A DNA stretch of 64,000 nucleotides, taken from assembly GCA_963814955.1 (NCBI GenBank), contig CAWFEX010000008.1, positions 310,001-374,000 on the forward strand, written 5' to 3'. Below, one piece after another: positions 25,758-35,256 of the stretch; positions within the stretch are counted from its first letter, which is position 1, and every line of letters begins with the position of its first letter. Under the pieces are notes generated by a model. The model was not told where the DNA came from, did no database searches, and saw nothing but the letters and a program-made list of their open reading frames with translations. The position numbers and the translations under genes are program-made. Origin of the DNA: DATCJA01 sp963814955 (GTDB taxonomy: Bacteria > Acidobacteriota > Vicinamibacteria > Vicinamibacterales > UBA2999).

Positions 25758-26681
25758 CTAGGGTGTCCTGGAAGGCTCTGCAATTCCGGGCAACTGTGTG
25801 GAAGGTGTCGATGATTGTTCGGGCTCCGGTGGAGACGGAGGCGGCGGTGGTGAGGGCTCGGCTGGAAAACCTTCCTCGGTCGATTCGGTTGAGAACGGAG
25901 TTGTGGCATCTGCCGGAGTTGTTCCTAGCTCGTCTGTCTCAGCTTCTGCGGGTGCCGCTACGACAGTTGGCGCGGGCGTGGGCGGCGTCACCTCTCCCAT
26001 GCGGCTCAGGATGAGCCGCTGACGACTATACAGCCGCGCGTTCGGACGAGCCGGGTTGAGAATGCGGGGATTGATGATCGCGCCGGCAAGCAAGGCCGCC
26101 TGCTCTGCATTGAGGTCCGAGGCAGGAACGCCAAAGTACGCCCGGGCGGCTGCCTCCGCTCCCCAGATCCCGTCGCCCCATTCGATGACGTTCAGATAGA
26201 TCTCGAAGATTCGGGCCTTCGGCAGGGCGGCCTCGAGGCGGCGAGCGATGATGAGCTCGCGCAGCTTGCGCAGTGGATCCCGCGACGGTGTGAGATACAA
26301 ATTCTTGGCGAGCTGCTGCGTGATGGTGCTCGCTCCTCGCATCGCGCGCCCCTGCTCCCAGTTGACGCGCATTGATTCGCGGATTTGCTCCAGATCGATT
26401 CCCTCGTGGTCCCAGAACGCCGCGTCCTCAGCCACGAGGACGGCGCGCTTCAGCGGCTGGGACACGCGCCGGTAGGGAACCCATCGCTGAACATGCCGCA
26501 CCCGGCGCCCTTCTCGGGCGGCTTCGGCGGCCCGCAGCTCCATGAAAGCGGTGGTGGTGGGATTGACCCTGGCCAGGGCGCGCACATCGGGCAGCGTCAC
26601 ATAGACGTACGCCACGATCGCGAAGGCGACTGCGGCAGTCACCACGATGATCCGACCGAAGGAAATGCGACGCTTAGCCAC
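25758..26681 (-). CDS. mtgA: Monofunctional peptidoglycan glycosyltransferase
   Basis: 307 residues, GTG start at 26681. One N-terminal membrane anchor (about 9-30), then a GT51 domain with catalytic AEDAAFWDHEGID, GASTITQQLAKNLYL and EIYLNVIEWGDGIWG. It polymerises lipid II glycan strands without a transpeptidase domain. Unusually, about 75 residues after the domain form a Pro/Thr/Glu-rich tail (SPPPPPSPPEPEQ), which may reach across the periplasm. The start overlaps the 3' end of the M48 gene by 8 bp, so the two envelope genes are co-transcribed. Confidence 0.92.
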   Translation of the reverse strand: MAKRRISFGRIIVVTAAVAFAIVAYVYVTLPDVRALARVNPTTTAFMELRAAEAAREGRRVRHVQRWVPYRRVSQPLKRAVLVAEDAAFWDHEGIDLEQIRESMRVNWEQGRAMRGASTITQQLAKNLYLTPSRDPLRKLRELIIARRLEAALPKARIFEIYLNVIEWGDGIWGAEAAARAYFGVPASDLNAEQAALLAGAIINPRILNPARPNARLYSRQRLILSRMGEVTPPTPAPTVVAAPAEAETDELGTTPADATTPFSTESTEEGFPAEPSPPPPPSPPEPEQSSTPSTQLPGIAEPSRTP

Positions 26682-28146
26682 TGACGACGATCTTGATGCG
26701 GCTGCCTGGCTGCGGCGTCGAGCCGGGCGTTGAGTTGTTCATGACCGCCAGCGTCGCGGGCGTGATGACACCATCGGAACGCTCGGCGATCGATTGCCAG
26801 GTATCCCCGGCCCGCACGACATAGAAATCGACGCGATTCGGGCGGATGTTCTCTGCTTCGGCCGCCGACATCGAACGGAAGGAACGAATGCTCTTGAGAA
26901 ACGCGCCGTCTGCCTGCTGGAACGAGTCCGGCGCCACCAGGCCCGCCACCACGTAAACCTTGCCGTCGTAGGCGATGTGAGCGGCGCGCATCGTGACCGA
27001 ACCCAGATCCTGGATCTGCCCCTGGTAAACGCCGATGAACGCATCGAGCCCGTTAATCATCGTGCGCTCGCCCTGGACGGGCCGGAAACCGGCGCTGCTC
27101 ATCCCGTTCTGGGCGATCTCCTGGATATTGCGGCCATTGGGCTTCTCCACGAGCTGCAGGAGCATGAACACGTCCGCGCCGGGCGCCTTGGCCACAACCT
27201 GCTGCGGACTGTTGGCAATGTCCCACTTTTCGGGAAAGTCGATTCGGAACCTCAGGACAGGGTGCAGAAATGCGCTGCCTCGCGCGATGCCCTGCTCCGG
27301 ATTGTCGCCGTAAATGATGCCGTCGATGCGCTGCACGAACGCTTCGCGGTTGGTCGAGAACGAGGTTCCCGCCGCCTTCAACTCCTGAACGATCGGCTGT
27401 ATTTCGCTTACTCGGGAGAGCGGATCGGGGTGCGTTGACAGCCAGTTCGGTACGCCGCGGCGATCGCCGGCTGCTTCATCGAGCCGTCCGAGCGTGGACA
27501 GAAATGCCGGGACGCCGGCCGGATCCCAGCCGAGCTTCGACTCGTACCCCGCGCCCAACCGATCGGACTGCAGCTCATCGTCGCGGCCATACCTGAGGAA
27601 CAAAACGCCGAGGGCCTGCGCCGACACGTCACCAAAGGGCCGCGCCGCCGGCACGAAGATTCCCAGCGCAATCAGGCCAGCCTGACCGCTGATCTGCCGC
27701 GTGTACTGCTGGGCCGAGTGACGCGCCGTGACGTGGCCGATCTCATGACCGATTACGCCTGCCAGCTCGGCCTCATTGTCCAGAAACGGCAGGATCCCGC
27801 GCGTGACGTAAATCGCTCCGCCGGGAACCGCGAAGGCGTTTACGGCAGGAACGTCGACCACCGTAAAGCGCCACGGTAGGTGCGCTCGCTCGGAGATCTT
27901 TGCCATGCGCCAGCCGATTTCGCTGACGTACTTCTGCAGTTCGGGGTCGTTATAGACCCCCATCTCCTCCTTGATCTGCGGCTCGGATTCATTGGCGATC
28001 GCAATTTCCTGCGCTTCGCTCATGAAAGAGAACTCACGGCGGCCGGTGACCGGATTGGTGGCACAGGCGGCAACCAGCGCCAGGAGCAGGACCGATGTCG
28101 GGAGCCGGAAACCGTCAGGCCTCCGGACGATTGGAGACAACATCAT
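26674..28146 (-). CDS. M48 family metallopeptidase lipoprotein with LysM-like tail
   Basis: 490 residues. Lipoprotein signal with LALVAAC. The catalytic zinc motif is GVIGHEIGHVTARHSA, and the downstream glutamate lies in ELQSDRLGAGY. This matches the periplasmic BepA/Oma1-like group, which does quality control of outer-membrane proteins. The C-terminal 60 residues (YVVRAGDTWQSIAERSDG onward) resemble a LysM peptidoglycan-binding motif. It pairs with mtgA downstream, which fits an envelope role. Confidence 0.9.
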   Translation of the reverse strand: MMLSPIVRRPDGFRLPTSVLLLALVAACATNPVTGRREFSFMSEAQEIAIANESEPQIKEEMGVYNDPELQKYVSEIGWRMAKISERAHLPWRFTVVDVPAVNAFAVPGGAIYVTRGILPFLDNEAELAGVIGHEIGHVTARHSAQQYTRQISGQAGLIALGIFVPAARPFGDVSAQALGVLFLRYGRDDELQSDRLGAGYESKLGWDPAGVPAFLSTLGRLDEAAGDRRGVPNWLSTHPDPLSRVSEIQPIVQELKAAGTSFSTNREAFVQRIDGIIYGDNPEQGIARGSAFLHPVLRFRIDFPEKWDIANSPQQVVAKAPGADVFMLLQLVEKPNGRNIQEIAQNGMSSAGFRPVQGERTMINGLDAFIGVYQGQIQDLGSVTMRAAHIAYDGKVYVVAGLVAPDSFQQADGAFLKSIRSFRSMSAAEAENIRPNRVDFYVVRAGDTWQSIAERSDGVITPATLAVMNNSTPGSTPQPGSRIKIVVSG

Positions 28147-28164
28147 CGCTCCCCGGCCGGGGTT

Positions 28165-29079
28165 CTAGACCACCCGACCTACAGACGCCTCCTCTAGCAA
28201 TCCCAACGCCTCTAACTGCGATCGAAGTGTGTCCACGACCTGCTCCGGTACCGCCCGGAGAGGTGGTCGGGGAATACCTCCTGTGTAGCCCATGAGGTTG
28301 AGCGCAGCTTTCAGCGCCGGAACGCCGTGCTGTCCTCCGATCGTGCGAGCCAGCGGAATCAGCCGACGTTGAAGTGCACGCGCCTCGTCGATCCGCCCTG
28401 CCTGCACCAGTGCTTGCAACTGTACGCACGCTTCGGGCGCGAGCTGGGCCAACGCAAGGATCGCACCGTCGCATCCGACGCACAAAGCCGCAAAAACCGT
28501 CGCCGCCGAGCCGGCGAGCACTGTGAAATGGTCGGGCGTACGCGCGACGTATTCCGCTATCTGCGCGAGGTCGCTCCCGGATTCCTTCATGCCAACGATG
28601 TTGGGGTGTGTTCCCAGGCGCGCCACTGCATCGGGCAGCAGGTTCACACCCGTATACATCGTCACGTTGTAGAGCAGCACGGGAACCGGCGACGCATCGG
28701 CCACTTCGAGGTAATGACGCACGAAAACATCCGTGGTCATCTGTCCCTTGAAGAAGGCAGGCGTTCTGACGAGCGCGGCGTCGGCCCCGGCAGAAGCGGC
28801 CCGTCTGGTGGCGGCGATCGTCGCGCGTGTCGATTCACGCCCGGTCCCCACAATCATCGGCCGGTTCCGCGGCATCGCCGCCCGCGCGATCTCGATCACG
28901 CGATCCGCCTCATCGTCGTCCAGTTGAGGCGCTTCACCGTTCGAGCCCAGCACCACGAGACCGGCGAGGGGTGTCGCCATCCAACGCGCGATGTTCGAGC
29001 GAAGCCCCTGTTCATCGACGGTGTCGTCCTGGCGGAACGGCGTGCTGATGGGCGTGAAAATGCCGGTGAACTGTTTCAT
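28165..29079 (-). CDS. DHDPS-family aldolase (DapA or 4-hydroxy-2-oxoglutarate aldolase type)
   Basis: 304 residues from ATG 29079. Class I aldolase barrel: the Schiff-base lysine is in IVGMKESGSD, the conserved tyrosine in VLLYNVTMYTG, and the entrance motif is GSNGEAPQL. Classical DapA carries GTTGE at that place; GSNGE is what I expect of 4-hydroxy-2-oxoglutarate and sugar-acid aldolases. So lysine synthesis is possible but not assured. The start overlaps the upstream permease stop, so it is part of the ABC uptake operon, which favours a catabolic substrate. Confidence 0.85.
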   Translation of the reverse strand: MKQFTGIFTPISTPFRQDDTVDEQGLRSNIARWMATPLAGLVVLGSNGEAPQLDDDEADRVIEIARAAMPRNRPMIVGTGRESTRATIAATRRAASAGADAALVRTPAFFKGQMTTDVFVRHYLEVADASPVPVLLYNVTMYTGVNLLPDAVARLGTHPNIVGMKESGSDLAQIAEYVARTPDHFTVLAGSAATVFAALCVGCDGAILALAQLAPEACVQLQALVQAGRIDEARALQRRLIPLARTIGGQHGVPALKAALNLMGYTGGIPRPPLRAVPEQVVDTLRSQLEALGLLEEASVGRVV

Positions 29080-30050
29080 GGTTCCAATTGTACAGGCGCG
29101 CGCCCCGTCCCCTGCACCACAAGGTTCACCGCGAGAACGACCACGAAGATTGCCGCCGCGGGCGCCAGCATCCACGGCGCCTCGGTGACGAGCGAGATGT
29201 TCGCTGCCTCCTGCAACATCGTTCCCCACGTTGGTACGGTGTCGGGAAACCCGAGACCTACGTACGACAACGTCGCTTCCGCCATGATGAAGGCCGGCAG
29301 CAGCAGCGTGGCCTGCGCCGCGAGGTAACCGGCCGTCGCGGGAAGCAGATGCCGCGCGAGCAGACGCCACGGCGTGGCTCCGAGCGCGCGGGCGGCGACA
29401 ACGTACTCGCGTTCCCGCTCCGACACGACGATGGCGCGCACGCCGCGTGCGACGATCGGCCACCCGAGCAGCGCGAATATTGCGGCGAGCAAAAGAAACA
29501 CTGTCGCTGGCGGAAGCACGAGCGGCAGCGCGGCACGAAGCGCCAGCGCCACGTAGATCGCAGGGAGTACCAGAACGAAGTCCGTGAATCGTGAGAGCGC
29601 GTGATCGATCAACCCGCCCGCATAACCAGCCGCGCCTCCGACCACCGCGCCGATCAGGAGTGCCGCAACGGTTGAAATCACGGCCAGCGCCAGTGATGTG
29701 CGCGCGCTGTAGACCAGGCGCGAAAAGGTGTCACGGCCGAGGCTGTCGGCGCCGAGCAACAGAAGTGGCCCGCCAGCGTTCTCGGGTACGGTGACGAGAT
29801 GCCCATCGCTGAGCCACCGCAGCGACGCTCGACGAGAAGTGTCCTGTTCGAATCGACGCTCGAGCGCACTCACGAGACGTTGCGGATGGATGAAGGGTGT
29901 CCGCAGTCCTTCATGGAACACCTGAATGCGGGTGGGTGGCGCGTACTGCGAGCCCGGGTATCGGCGGTCGGGCGGATTCGGCGCGAGCCACGGCGCGGCG
30001 ATCGCCACGAGAACGACGGTCGCGAAAAGCCATTGACCGGCGCGCCTCAT
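29076..30050 (-). CDS. Peptide-type ABC transporter permease (DppC/OppC family)
   Basis: 324 residues, about six membrane segments. The permease EAA-like loop reads YVVAARALGATPWRLLARHL. The family signature GADSLGRDTFSRLVYSARTS appears late, near residue 100, because about 70 residues are inserted after the first helix (RIQVFHEGLRTPFIHPQRL region); many relatives have a shorter one. The start overlaps the partner permease and the end overlaps the aldolase, with 4-bp overlaps. No ATPase gene is in the operon, so ATPases must be encoded elsewhere. Confidence 0.9.
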   Translation of the reverse strand: MRRAGQWLFATVVLVAIAAPWLAPNPPDRRYPGSQYAPPTRIQVFHEGLRTPFIHPQRLVSALERRFEQDTSRRASLRWLSDGHLVTVPENAGGPLLLLGADSLGRDTFSRLVYSARTSLALAVISTVAALLIGAVVGGAAGYAGGLIDHALSRFTDFVLVLPAIYVALALRAALPLVLPPATVFLLLAAIFALLGWPIVARGVRAIVVSEREREYVVAARALGATPWRLLARHLLPATAGYLAAQATLLLPAFIMAEATLSYVGLGFPDTVPTWGTMLQEAANISLVTEAPWMLAPAAAIFVVVLAVNLVVQGTGRAPVQLEP

Positions 30051-31012
30051 GCTGCCTGTCCCTCACGCACACGAGGATCCGCGGCAGCCAGCAGAAGATC
30101 GCCTATGACGCTGCCGATCGCCAGGAACAAACCGCCCATCGCCGCGCATCCGGCTACGAGATAGATGTCGCGCGCACGCAATGCCTCGTACATCAACCGG
30201 CCGAGGCCGGGCCACGCGGTCACGAATTCCACGACGAAGGATCCCGACAGGAGCGCGCCGATGACCAGCCCGTACACGCCGCAAACTGGCCGGAGCGACA
30301 CACGCCACGCGTGCCGCCACACGACGCCGCGCGGCGAAACGCCGCGAGCCGTGGCCGCCATCGTGAACGGCTGGTGCAGCGTTTCGGTGATCGATTGTGA
30401 CTGGAGCCGTTCGAATGTTGCGGCAATCGGCAGTGCAAGGGCCAGCACCGGCAGCGGCAGATGCTGCGCCACGTCCGCAAACCATGCAGCACCAGCGAGG
30501 TCGATGGCTCCGGCCGACGTCATTCCGCCGGTCGGAAGCCATCGCGTCGACGCCGCGATGAAGACCAGGAGCAGCGACGTGAGAAGCGGCGGCACCGAGA
30601 GACACACGAGCGACACAGCGCGAATCAGCGCGGCGCCGGCGCCCTGCCGGCTTCCCGAGACGATGCCGAACGGGATGCCGAGCAACGTCGCAACGGCGAG
30701 CGCGGCAACCGCCAGCACGGCGGTGTTGGCAGCCGCCCGTACCACCAGACCGCGGACAGGCCGGTTGTAGAGAAAGGAATCGCCGAAATCAAAGCGACTG
30801 GCGCGGGTGAACCATCCGATCCACTGGGCCGCGGGGCTTCGATCGAGACCGAAGCGCGCGCGCACGTCGGCAACTTCGGTGGAGCTGGCAAAGGGTCCGA
30901 GTTGCGCTGTCACGTCGCCGGGGGCCAGCCGCGCAAGCAGAAGCGACGTGGACGACACAACGAGGACCAGCAGCAGCGCGAACATCAGCCGCTGCGCGAG
31001 GAAGCTAATCAA
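30047..31012 (-). CDS. Peptide-type ABC transporter permease (DppB/OppB family)
   Basis: 321 residues, TTG start at 31012. Six membrane helices. The N-terminal MISFLAQRLMFALLLVLVV and RARFGLDRSPAAQWIGWF are typical of DppB. The EAA loop reads HQPFTMAATARGVSPRGVVWRH. The TTG start overlaps the end of the binding-protein gene by 8 bp, which suggests translational coupling. It forms the channel with the DppC-like protein. Confidence 0.92.
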   Translation of the reverse strand: MISFLAQRLMFALLLVLVVSSTSLLLARLAPGDVTAQLGPFASSTEVADVRARFGLDRSPAAQWIGWFTRASRFDFGDSFLYNRPVRGLVVRAAANTAVLAVAALAVATLLGIPFGIVSGSRQGAGAALIRAVSLVCLSVPPLLTSLLLVFIAASTRWLPTGGMTSAGAIDLAGAAWFADVAQHLPLPVLALALPIAATFERLQSQSITETLHQPFTMAATARGVSPRGVVWRHAWRVSLRPVCGVYGLVIGALLSGSFVVEFVTAWPGLGRLMYEALRARDIYLVAGCAAMGGLFLAIGSVIGDLLLAAADPRVREGQAA

Positions 31013-32786
31013 CGGGCGCTACGCTCAGGCTGTCGGCATTCCAGAGCACAGGGGGCCTCTGCACTGACGGAACGACACCGCGCAGCCGTACGCTGTGACC
31101 GTAGTAGAGCCGCGGCGCCGCGAAGTGGAGTACCGGAAGGTTCTCGCCGAAGATGCGCTGAACGACGTTGAACTGCTGGTGGCGCCGCTCGGCATCGATG
31201 GTGGCGGCCTGTTCGAGCATCAGCGTATCGATGCGCCGCTCCCAGTCCGTTGCCGCCGCGCGCTGCTCCAGGTTCCAGAAGTGCGCCGAACCAGTACTGA
31301 GCCAGAAGTCGAGGTTGCCTGCAGGATCGAGATCAGTGGTAATGGGCCGGTAATACATCGCGTCGTAATCGCACGCAAGCATCCGCTGGATCATCGCACC
31401 AAATTCGAGCGGCGCCGGGTCGAGCGCAATGCCAATTTGCGCCAGCTCGTCGCGAAGGACGGCTATACCTCGCTCGTACCAGCCGATGCCACGCTGCGTG
31501 ATGACGGTGAACCGTGCCTCGGTGCCTCGTTGATCCTCTACCACTCCGTTCTTGTTGCGATCTTCGAGGCCGATGCCGCGGAGCAGTGCGCGTGCCCGGT
31601 CGTCGTCGTGCGGATAACGAGGCACATCGGCCCAGAACCATTGTGTGTTCCCCGGCGTGATCGGACCCCAGACAGGAACGGCCGCCCCGAGAAAAACGGT
31701 CTGGACGAATTCCTCGCGATTGACGGCATGCGAGATGGCCTGTCGAAACTCCGGACGCTGCACGAACGCGAAGCGAGGATCCTTGCTCCGTGCGTCGGGC
31801 TTCAGGCAAAACCAAAGGGCATCGGCGTCGGGGCCGACGCCCAGCTCGATCAGACGCAGCTGACCCTGCTCCTCCGCGCGCCGGACCGACACGTAGTCCT
31901 CCGGTCTCAGCTCACTGGATGTCAGATCCGTGGCTCCTGACTGCAGCCGCAGCAGTTCGGCATTCTGTTCCGGGACAATTTCCAGAACGATGCGATCGAG
32001 GTAGGGAAGCGCACTGCCATCTGCAGCGCGGCGCCAGTAGCGCGGATTTCGATCGAGGACCACGCGCTGTCCCGGCATGTACTCGCGCAGCAGGAACGGA
32101 CCTGTACCAACGATTTCCTGAGGTGGAGTCGTGCTGCTCCACGCGGACGCAAACATGCCCGCGGCCAGCGAGTCTTCGAGCTTGTGCTTCGGCAGAATCG
32201 GGAGCTGGTCGAGAAGCCGCAGCCCCGGACCCGACGCCGCCGGAAACGTGAGAACGACGGTCTGAGAATCGGGGGCAGCGGCGCTGATAGGCTGTCCGCC
32301 CGCAACCAGCACGCTGGCAATGACACTTTTCGCTTTCGGGTTGAACACCGCCCCGATTGAGAAGAGGACGTCGGCGGACGTGAACGGCGTGCCGTCGGAC
32401 CAGGTGAGTCCCTGCCTCAGGTGCAGGGTGTGCATCCGGCCGTCGGCGCTCGATTCCCAGCTCTCGGCCAGCCACGGCTGCAGCTCGAAGGTGGCCCGAT
32501 TCACACGCACCAGCGTCCCCTGCGTGAGGATGTTGAGCAGGTCGGTCGTTTGATCCCGTGCGACCAGACGGTTGAACGACCGGGGCTCCGCACGAATGGA
32601 GGCGACAATCTGACCGCCCCGCGTTGGCGCCTCCGCCGGCGGTGGACCACCGGTCCGGTTCCGAAGGACCAGGCCGAGCACGCCGGCGAGAACCGCCCCG
32701 GCAGCAACGGTCGCAACGAGAGAAGTTTTTACGCGCAGTTTCTTGTTACTCCGGTCAACTTTTTGGCCGCTCCGAAAACCGTGCAA
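31005..32786 (-). CDS. Extracellular solute-binding protein, SBP family 5
   Basis: About 593 residues. Type C periplasmic binding protein for peptides or related ligands: PRSFNRLVARDQTTDLLNIL, LRQGLTWSDGTPFTSADVLF and VGTGPFLLREYMPGQRVVL are diagnostic. An N-terminal hydrophobic segment (SLVATVAAGAVLAGVLGLVL) anchors or exports it. The start is unclear because no ATG fits. TTG 32786 is listed; CTG 32738, with GGAG just upstream, is also plausible. First gene of a four-gene operon with two permeases and an aldolase. Confidence 0.87.
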   Translation of the reverse strand: MHGFRSGQKVDRSNKKLRVKTSLVATVAAGAVLAGVLGLVLRNRTGGPPPAEAPTRGGQIVASIRAEPRSFNRLVARDQTTDLLNILTQGTLVRVNRATFELQPWLAESWESSADGRMHTLHLRQGLTWSDGTPFTSADVLFSIGAVFNPKAKSVIASVLVAGGQPISAAAPDSQTVVLTFPAASGPGLRLLDQLPILPKHKLEDSLAAGMFASAWSSTTPPQEIVGTGPFLLREYMPGQRVVLDRNPRYWRRAADGSALPYLDRIVLEIVPEQNAELLRLQSGATDLTSSELRPEDYVSVRRAEEQGQLRLIELGVGPDADALWFCLKPDARSKDPRFAFVQRPEFRQAISHAVNREEFVQTVFLGAAVPVWGPITPGNTQWFWADVPRYPHDDDRARALLRGIGLEDRNKNGVVEDQRGTEARFTVITQRGIGWYERGIAVLRDELAQIGIALDPAPLEFGAMIQRMLACDYDAMYYRPITTDLDPAGNLDFWLSTGSAHFWNLEQRAAATDWERRIDTLMLEQAATIDAERRHQQFNVVQRIFGENLPVLHFAAPRLYYGHSVRLRGVVPSVQRPPVLWNADSLSVAPVD

Positions 32787-32998
32787 ATGTCCACGACTTG
32801 GCGTGCAGCGCCCAGTATTGCACCAGCAGCTGGCTGGACCGGCCAACGTCCTAGCCTCGCGCTGGACTGGATGTCGCGGCGCCCATCGCGCTTCGGAATC
32901 ATCAAGTCGTTCCACATCATCTAGTTACAACCAGCCAGCGCGACGCCGCCGAGCTTGGCACTGCCTCTGCCATACCAACACGCCGGAGGCTCCTACAA

Positions 32999-33259
32999 GT
33001 GCCAACTCAATTTCACGAATCGTTCTCCGCTCTGCGTCTCGGACGAAGCGTCTCAATCGATCAGGCCGCGCAACTCCTGAACGTGTCCCGCCGGACTGTT
33101 TATTACAGGATTCGCGACGGCCGGCTCCAGACAATCCGCACGATTGGCGGCTCACAGCGTGTGCTCGTCGAGTCGCTCGAGGAGATGGGGTTTCGACCCC
33201 AACCCTTTCCAACGTCAGCCCTAGCGTCCAGCTTCGCTATCCGCTACGCGAGAGGGTGA
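32999..33259 (+). CDS. Small helix-turn-helix DNA-binding protein (excisionase-like)
   Basis: 86 residues, GTG start at 32999 with GGAGG 10 bp upstream. Residues about 18-60 (SIDQAAQLLNVSRRTVYYRI, then RDGRLQTIRTIGGSQRV) form a MerR/excisionase-type winged HTH with the YRIRDGRL turn typical of the family. It ends 25 bp before the S8 protease gene and may be co-transcribed with it, but a regulatory link is only inferred. No integrase lies near it. Confidence 0.8.
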   Translation: MPTQFHESFSALRLGRSVSIDQAAQLLNVSRRTVYYRIRDGRLQTIRTIGGSQRVLVESLEEMGFRPQPFPTSALASSFAIRYARG

Positions 33260-33284
33260 CGCGTTATTTCGTCCGGGAGGTTTC

Positions 33285-35226
33285 ATGACAGCTCCGCAGC
33301 GCACAGCCGCATCGACCCGACGCTCCATCCGTGGTGGCATGCTGCTTTGCCCTGCGGTGTTTTTTCTACTGATCCCGGCCGACGCGTCGGCCCAGGGCCG
33401 GCGGGCCCGCATATCCAAGGATGTCATCCAGCAGCTCGATGCCGGCGCCACTGAAGCGACTTGCGTGATCGTTCCGGGCACCCAGGCGCAGTTGAACGCA
33501 CTGGCCGCACGGCATGGACTCACGGTTCGCAAGCGGCTGAAGACCGGTGGCGGTCATGGAGGTGCCGGCCGGTGCGCTGGACGCCCTGGCAAACGATGCC
33601 GGACTCGATTCGTTGAGCGGCAATTATCAACTGCGTCCACAAATGGCGGTGACCACTGCCGCGACTGGTGCCGACCAGGTGTGGGCGGACGGCTGGGCAC
33701 CCGGCGCCGCCGGCGTCACGGGCAACGGTATCGGCGTCGCAGTGATCGATTCCGGCGTTGCCGACGTTCCCGAGCTGCGAGACCGCATCGTCGTGAGCGT
33801 CGACTTCACGACGGCGCCGGGTCGCTCCGGCCAGGCTCCCGGCCGCAATAACTGCGGCGGCGCGGGAGTGGCTATGCACGGCCCCGCTCGCGACGAGAAC
33901 GGCCACGGCACACACGTGGCTGGAATCATCGCATCGGCGGGCGCCAAGGCGAAGGACGACACGCGCGGCGTGGCGCCCGGCGCGCACATCATCAACCTGA
34001 AGGTGCTCGACGCCAACGGCGCCGGCTACGTCGCCGACGTGGCGGATGCGATTGACTGGGCCATCGACAATCGCGCCCGGTATCGCATCAAAGTCATCAA
34101 CCTGTCGCTGGGTGGACCGGTCGTGCAGCGCTGCGCCGACGACCCCTTGTGCCAGGCCGTCGAGCGCGCCTATCGCAACGGTATCGTCGTGGTGGCGTCC
34201 GCCGGCAATCGCGGCAAGGACGCGAACGGCCAGGAGCTTTTTGGCCGCATCACGATGCCTGGCGTGTCGCCGTTTGCGATTACGGTTGGCGCGCTCAATA
34301 CCAAAGGGACGGCGCAGCGGTCTGACGATGTGATCGCGACGTATCAGCTCGCGGGGGCCGACGTGGTTCGACGGGTTGGTCAAGCCGGACCTCGTGGCAC
34401 CGGGCAACAAGATCGTGGGGCTGCTGGCGCCGGGATCCACGCTCGCGCACGAGCATCCGGAGCTCGTGATCGACACGACTGAGGGCAAGCGGCTGCAGCT
34501 GTCGGGGACCAGCATGAGTGCTGCGGTGGTGTCAGGTGCTGTCGCGCTGCTTCTTGAGTGGCACGCTGCGCAGCTGCACCCTGCAAGTCCGTACGCCATT
34601 TACTTCAGGTCAGCGCCGAAAAGATGCCGAACGTAGCGCCTGGTTCGTCGCTGGCACAGGAAGCCTTAACATCGTAGAGCAGCTGACTTACGATCGTTGC
34701 AGGACAGAACCGACCTGACTCCTGATCGCTGGCGAAACGATTCCGGCGATCGGACGCGTTTCGGAGCGAAGCTACTTTGGCCGCAAGCCGGTTCTTGGGG
34801 CGAAGCGGATCCTTGGTCTGACGGGATTGCTTTGGTCGGCGATGCCGTCCTTTGGGGCGATGCCGTTCTCTGGGGCGATGCCGTTCTCTGGGTCTGACGG
34901 TATCGCCTGGTGGCGATGGCATCGCCTGGTGCGACGGCGTCGCTCTGGTCTGACGGCATCGCCTGGTCTGACGGCGATGCCGTCCTGGTCGATGGCGTCG
35001 CCTGGTCCGATGGCATCGCCTGGGGCGATGCCGGTCCTGGGCATCGCCTGGTCCTGACGGCATGCCGTCCTTGGGCCGACGGCGTTGCCTGGTCCGACGG
35101 CATTGCCTGGTCCGACGGCATTGCTCTGGTCGGCGATTGACTTATCGGGCAACAGCGATTGCGGTGAACTCGCAGCTCTCATTTATGGAGACAAAATGCG
35201 CACTCTAATCATCTGGGGCGAATAGC
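33285..35226 (+). pseudogene. Subtilisin-like S8 protease with C-terminal W-(S/G)-D hexads, multiple frameshifts
   Basis: Reconstructed product of about 640 residues. Signal peptide (MLLCPAVFFLLIPADASAQG). The peptidase S8 domain has catalytic Asp in VAVIDSGVAD, His in NGHGTHVAGIIAS and Ser in SGTSMSAAVVSGA. The frame shifts near 33550 (one extra base after LKTG), at 34345 (extra C; removal gives ATYSSRGPTWFDGLVKPD), and again near 34600 and 34660. It also breaks several times in the repeat region. After VSAEKMPNVAPGSSLAQ the tail is a hexapeptide repeat (GDAVLW, SDGIAW), ending IIWGE-stop at 35224-35226. At least five breaks: decayed gene or a poorly determined stretch. Confidence 0.8.
34841..35133 (+). 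repeat. 18-bp imperfect tandem repeats encoding W-S/G-D hexads
   Basis: Three nearly perfect 18-bp units (34841-34858, 34859-34876, 34877-34894) encode GDAVLW. More divergent units to about 35133 encode SDGIAW or ADGVAW with single-base slips between frames. About fifteen units in all. It is the coding repeat of the S8 protease tail, not a CRISPR: there are no spacers. Confidence 0.8.
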
Positions 35227-35256
35227 CGATAACGTGGTCGGCCGGACTTGGGCTCG

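Noticed and set aside
28165..29463. 432-residue version of the aldolase
   Set aside because: The extra N-terminal residues come from the permease gene in another frame; the ATG at 29079 fits the family.
32999..33259. Excisionase of an integrated element
   Set aside because: No integrase, relaxase or attachment repeats nearby; treated as a small regulator.
34820..35150. Possible CRISPR array
   Set aside because: Repeats are contiguous 18-bp coding units without spacers, and no cas gene is present.
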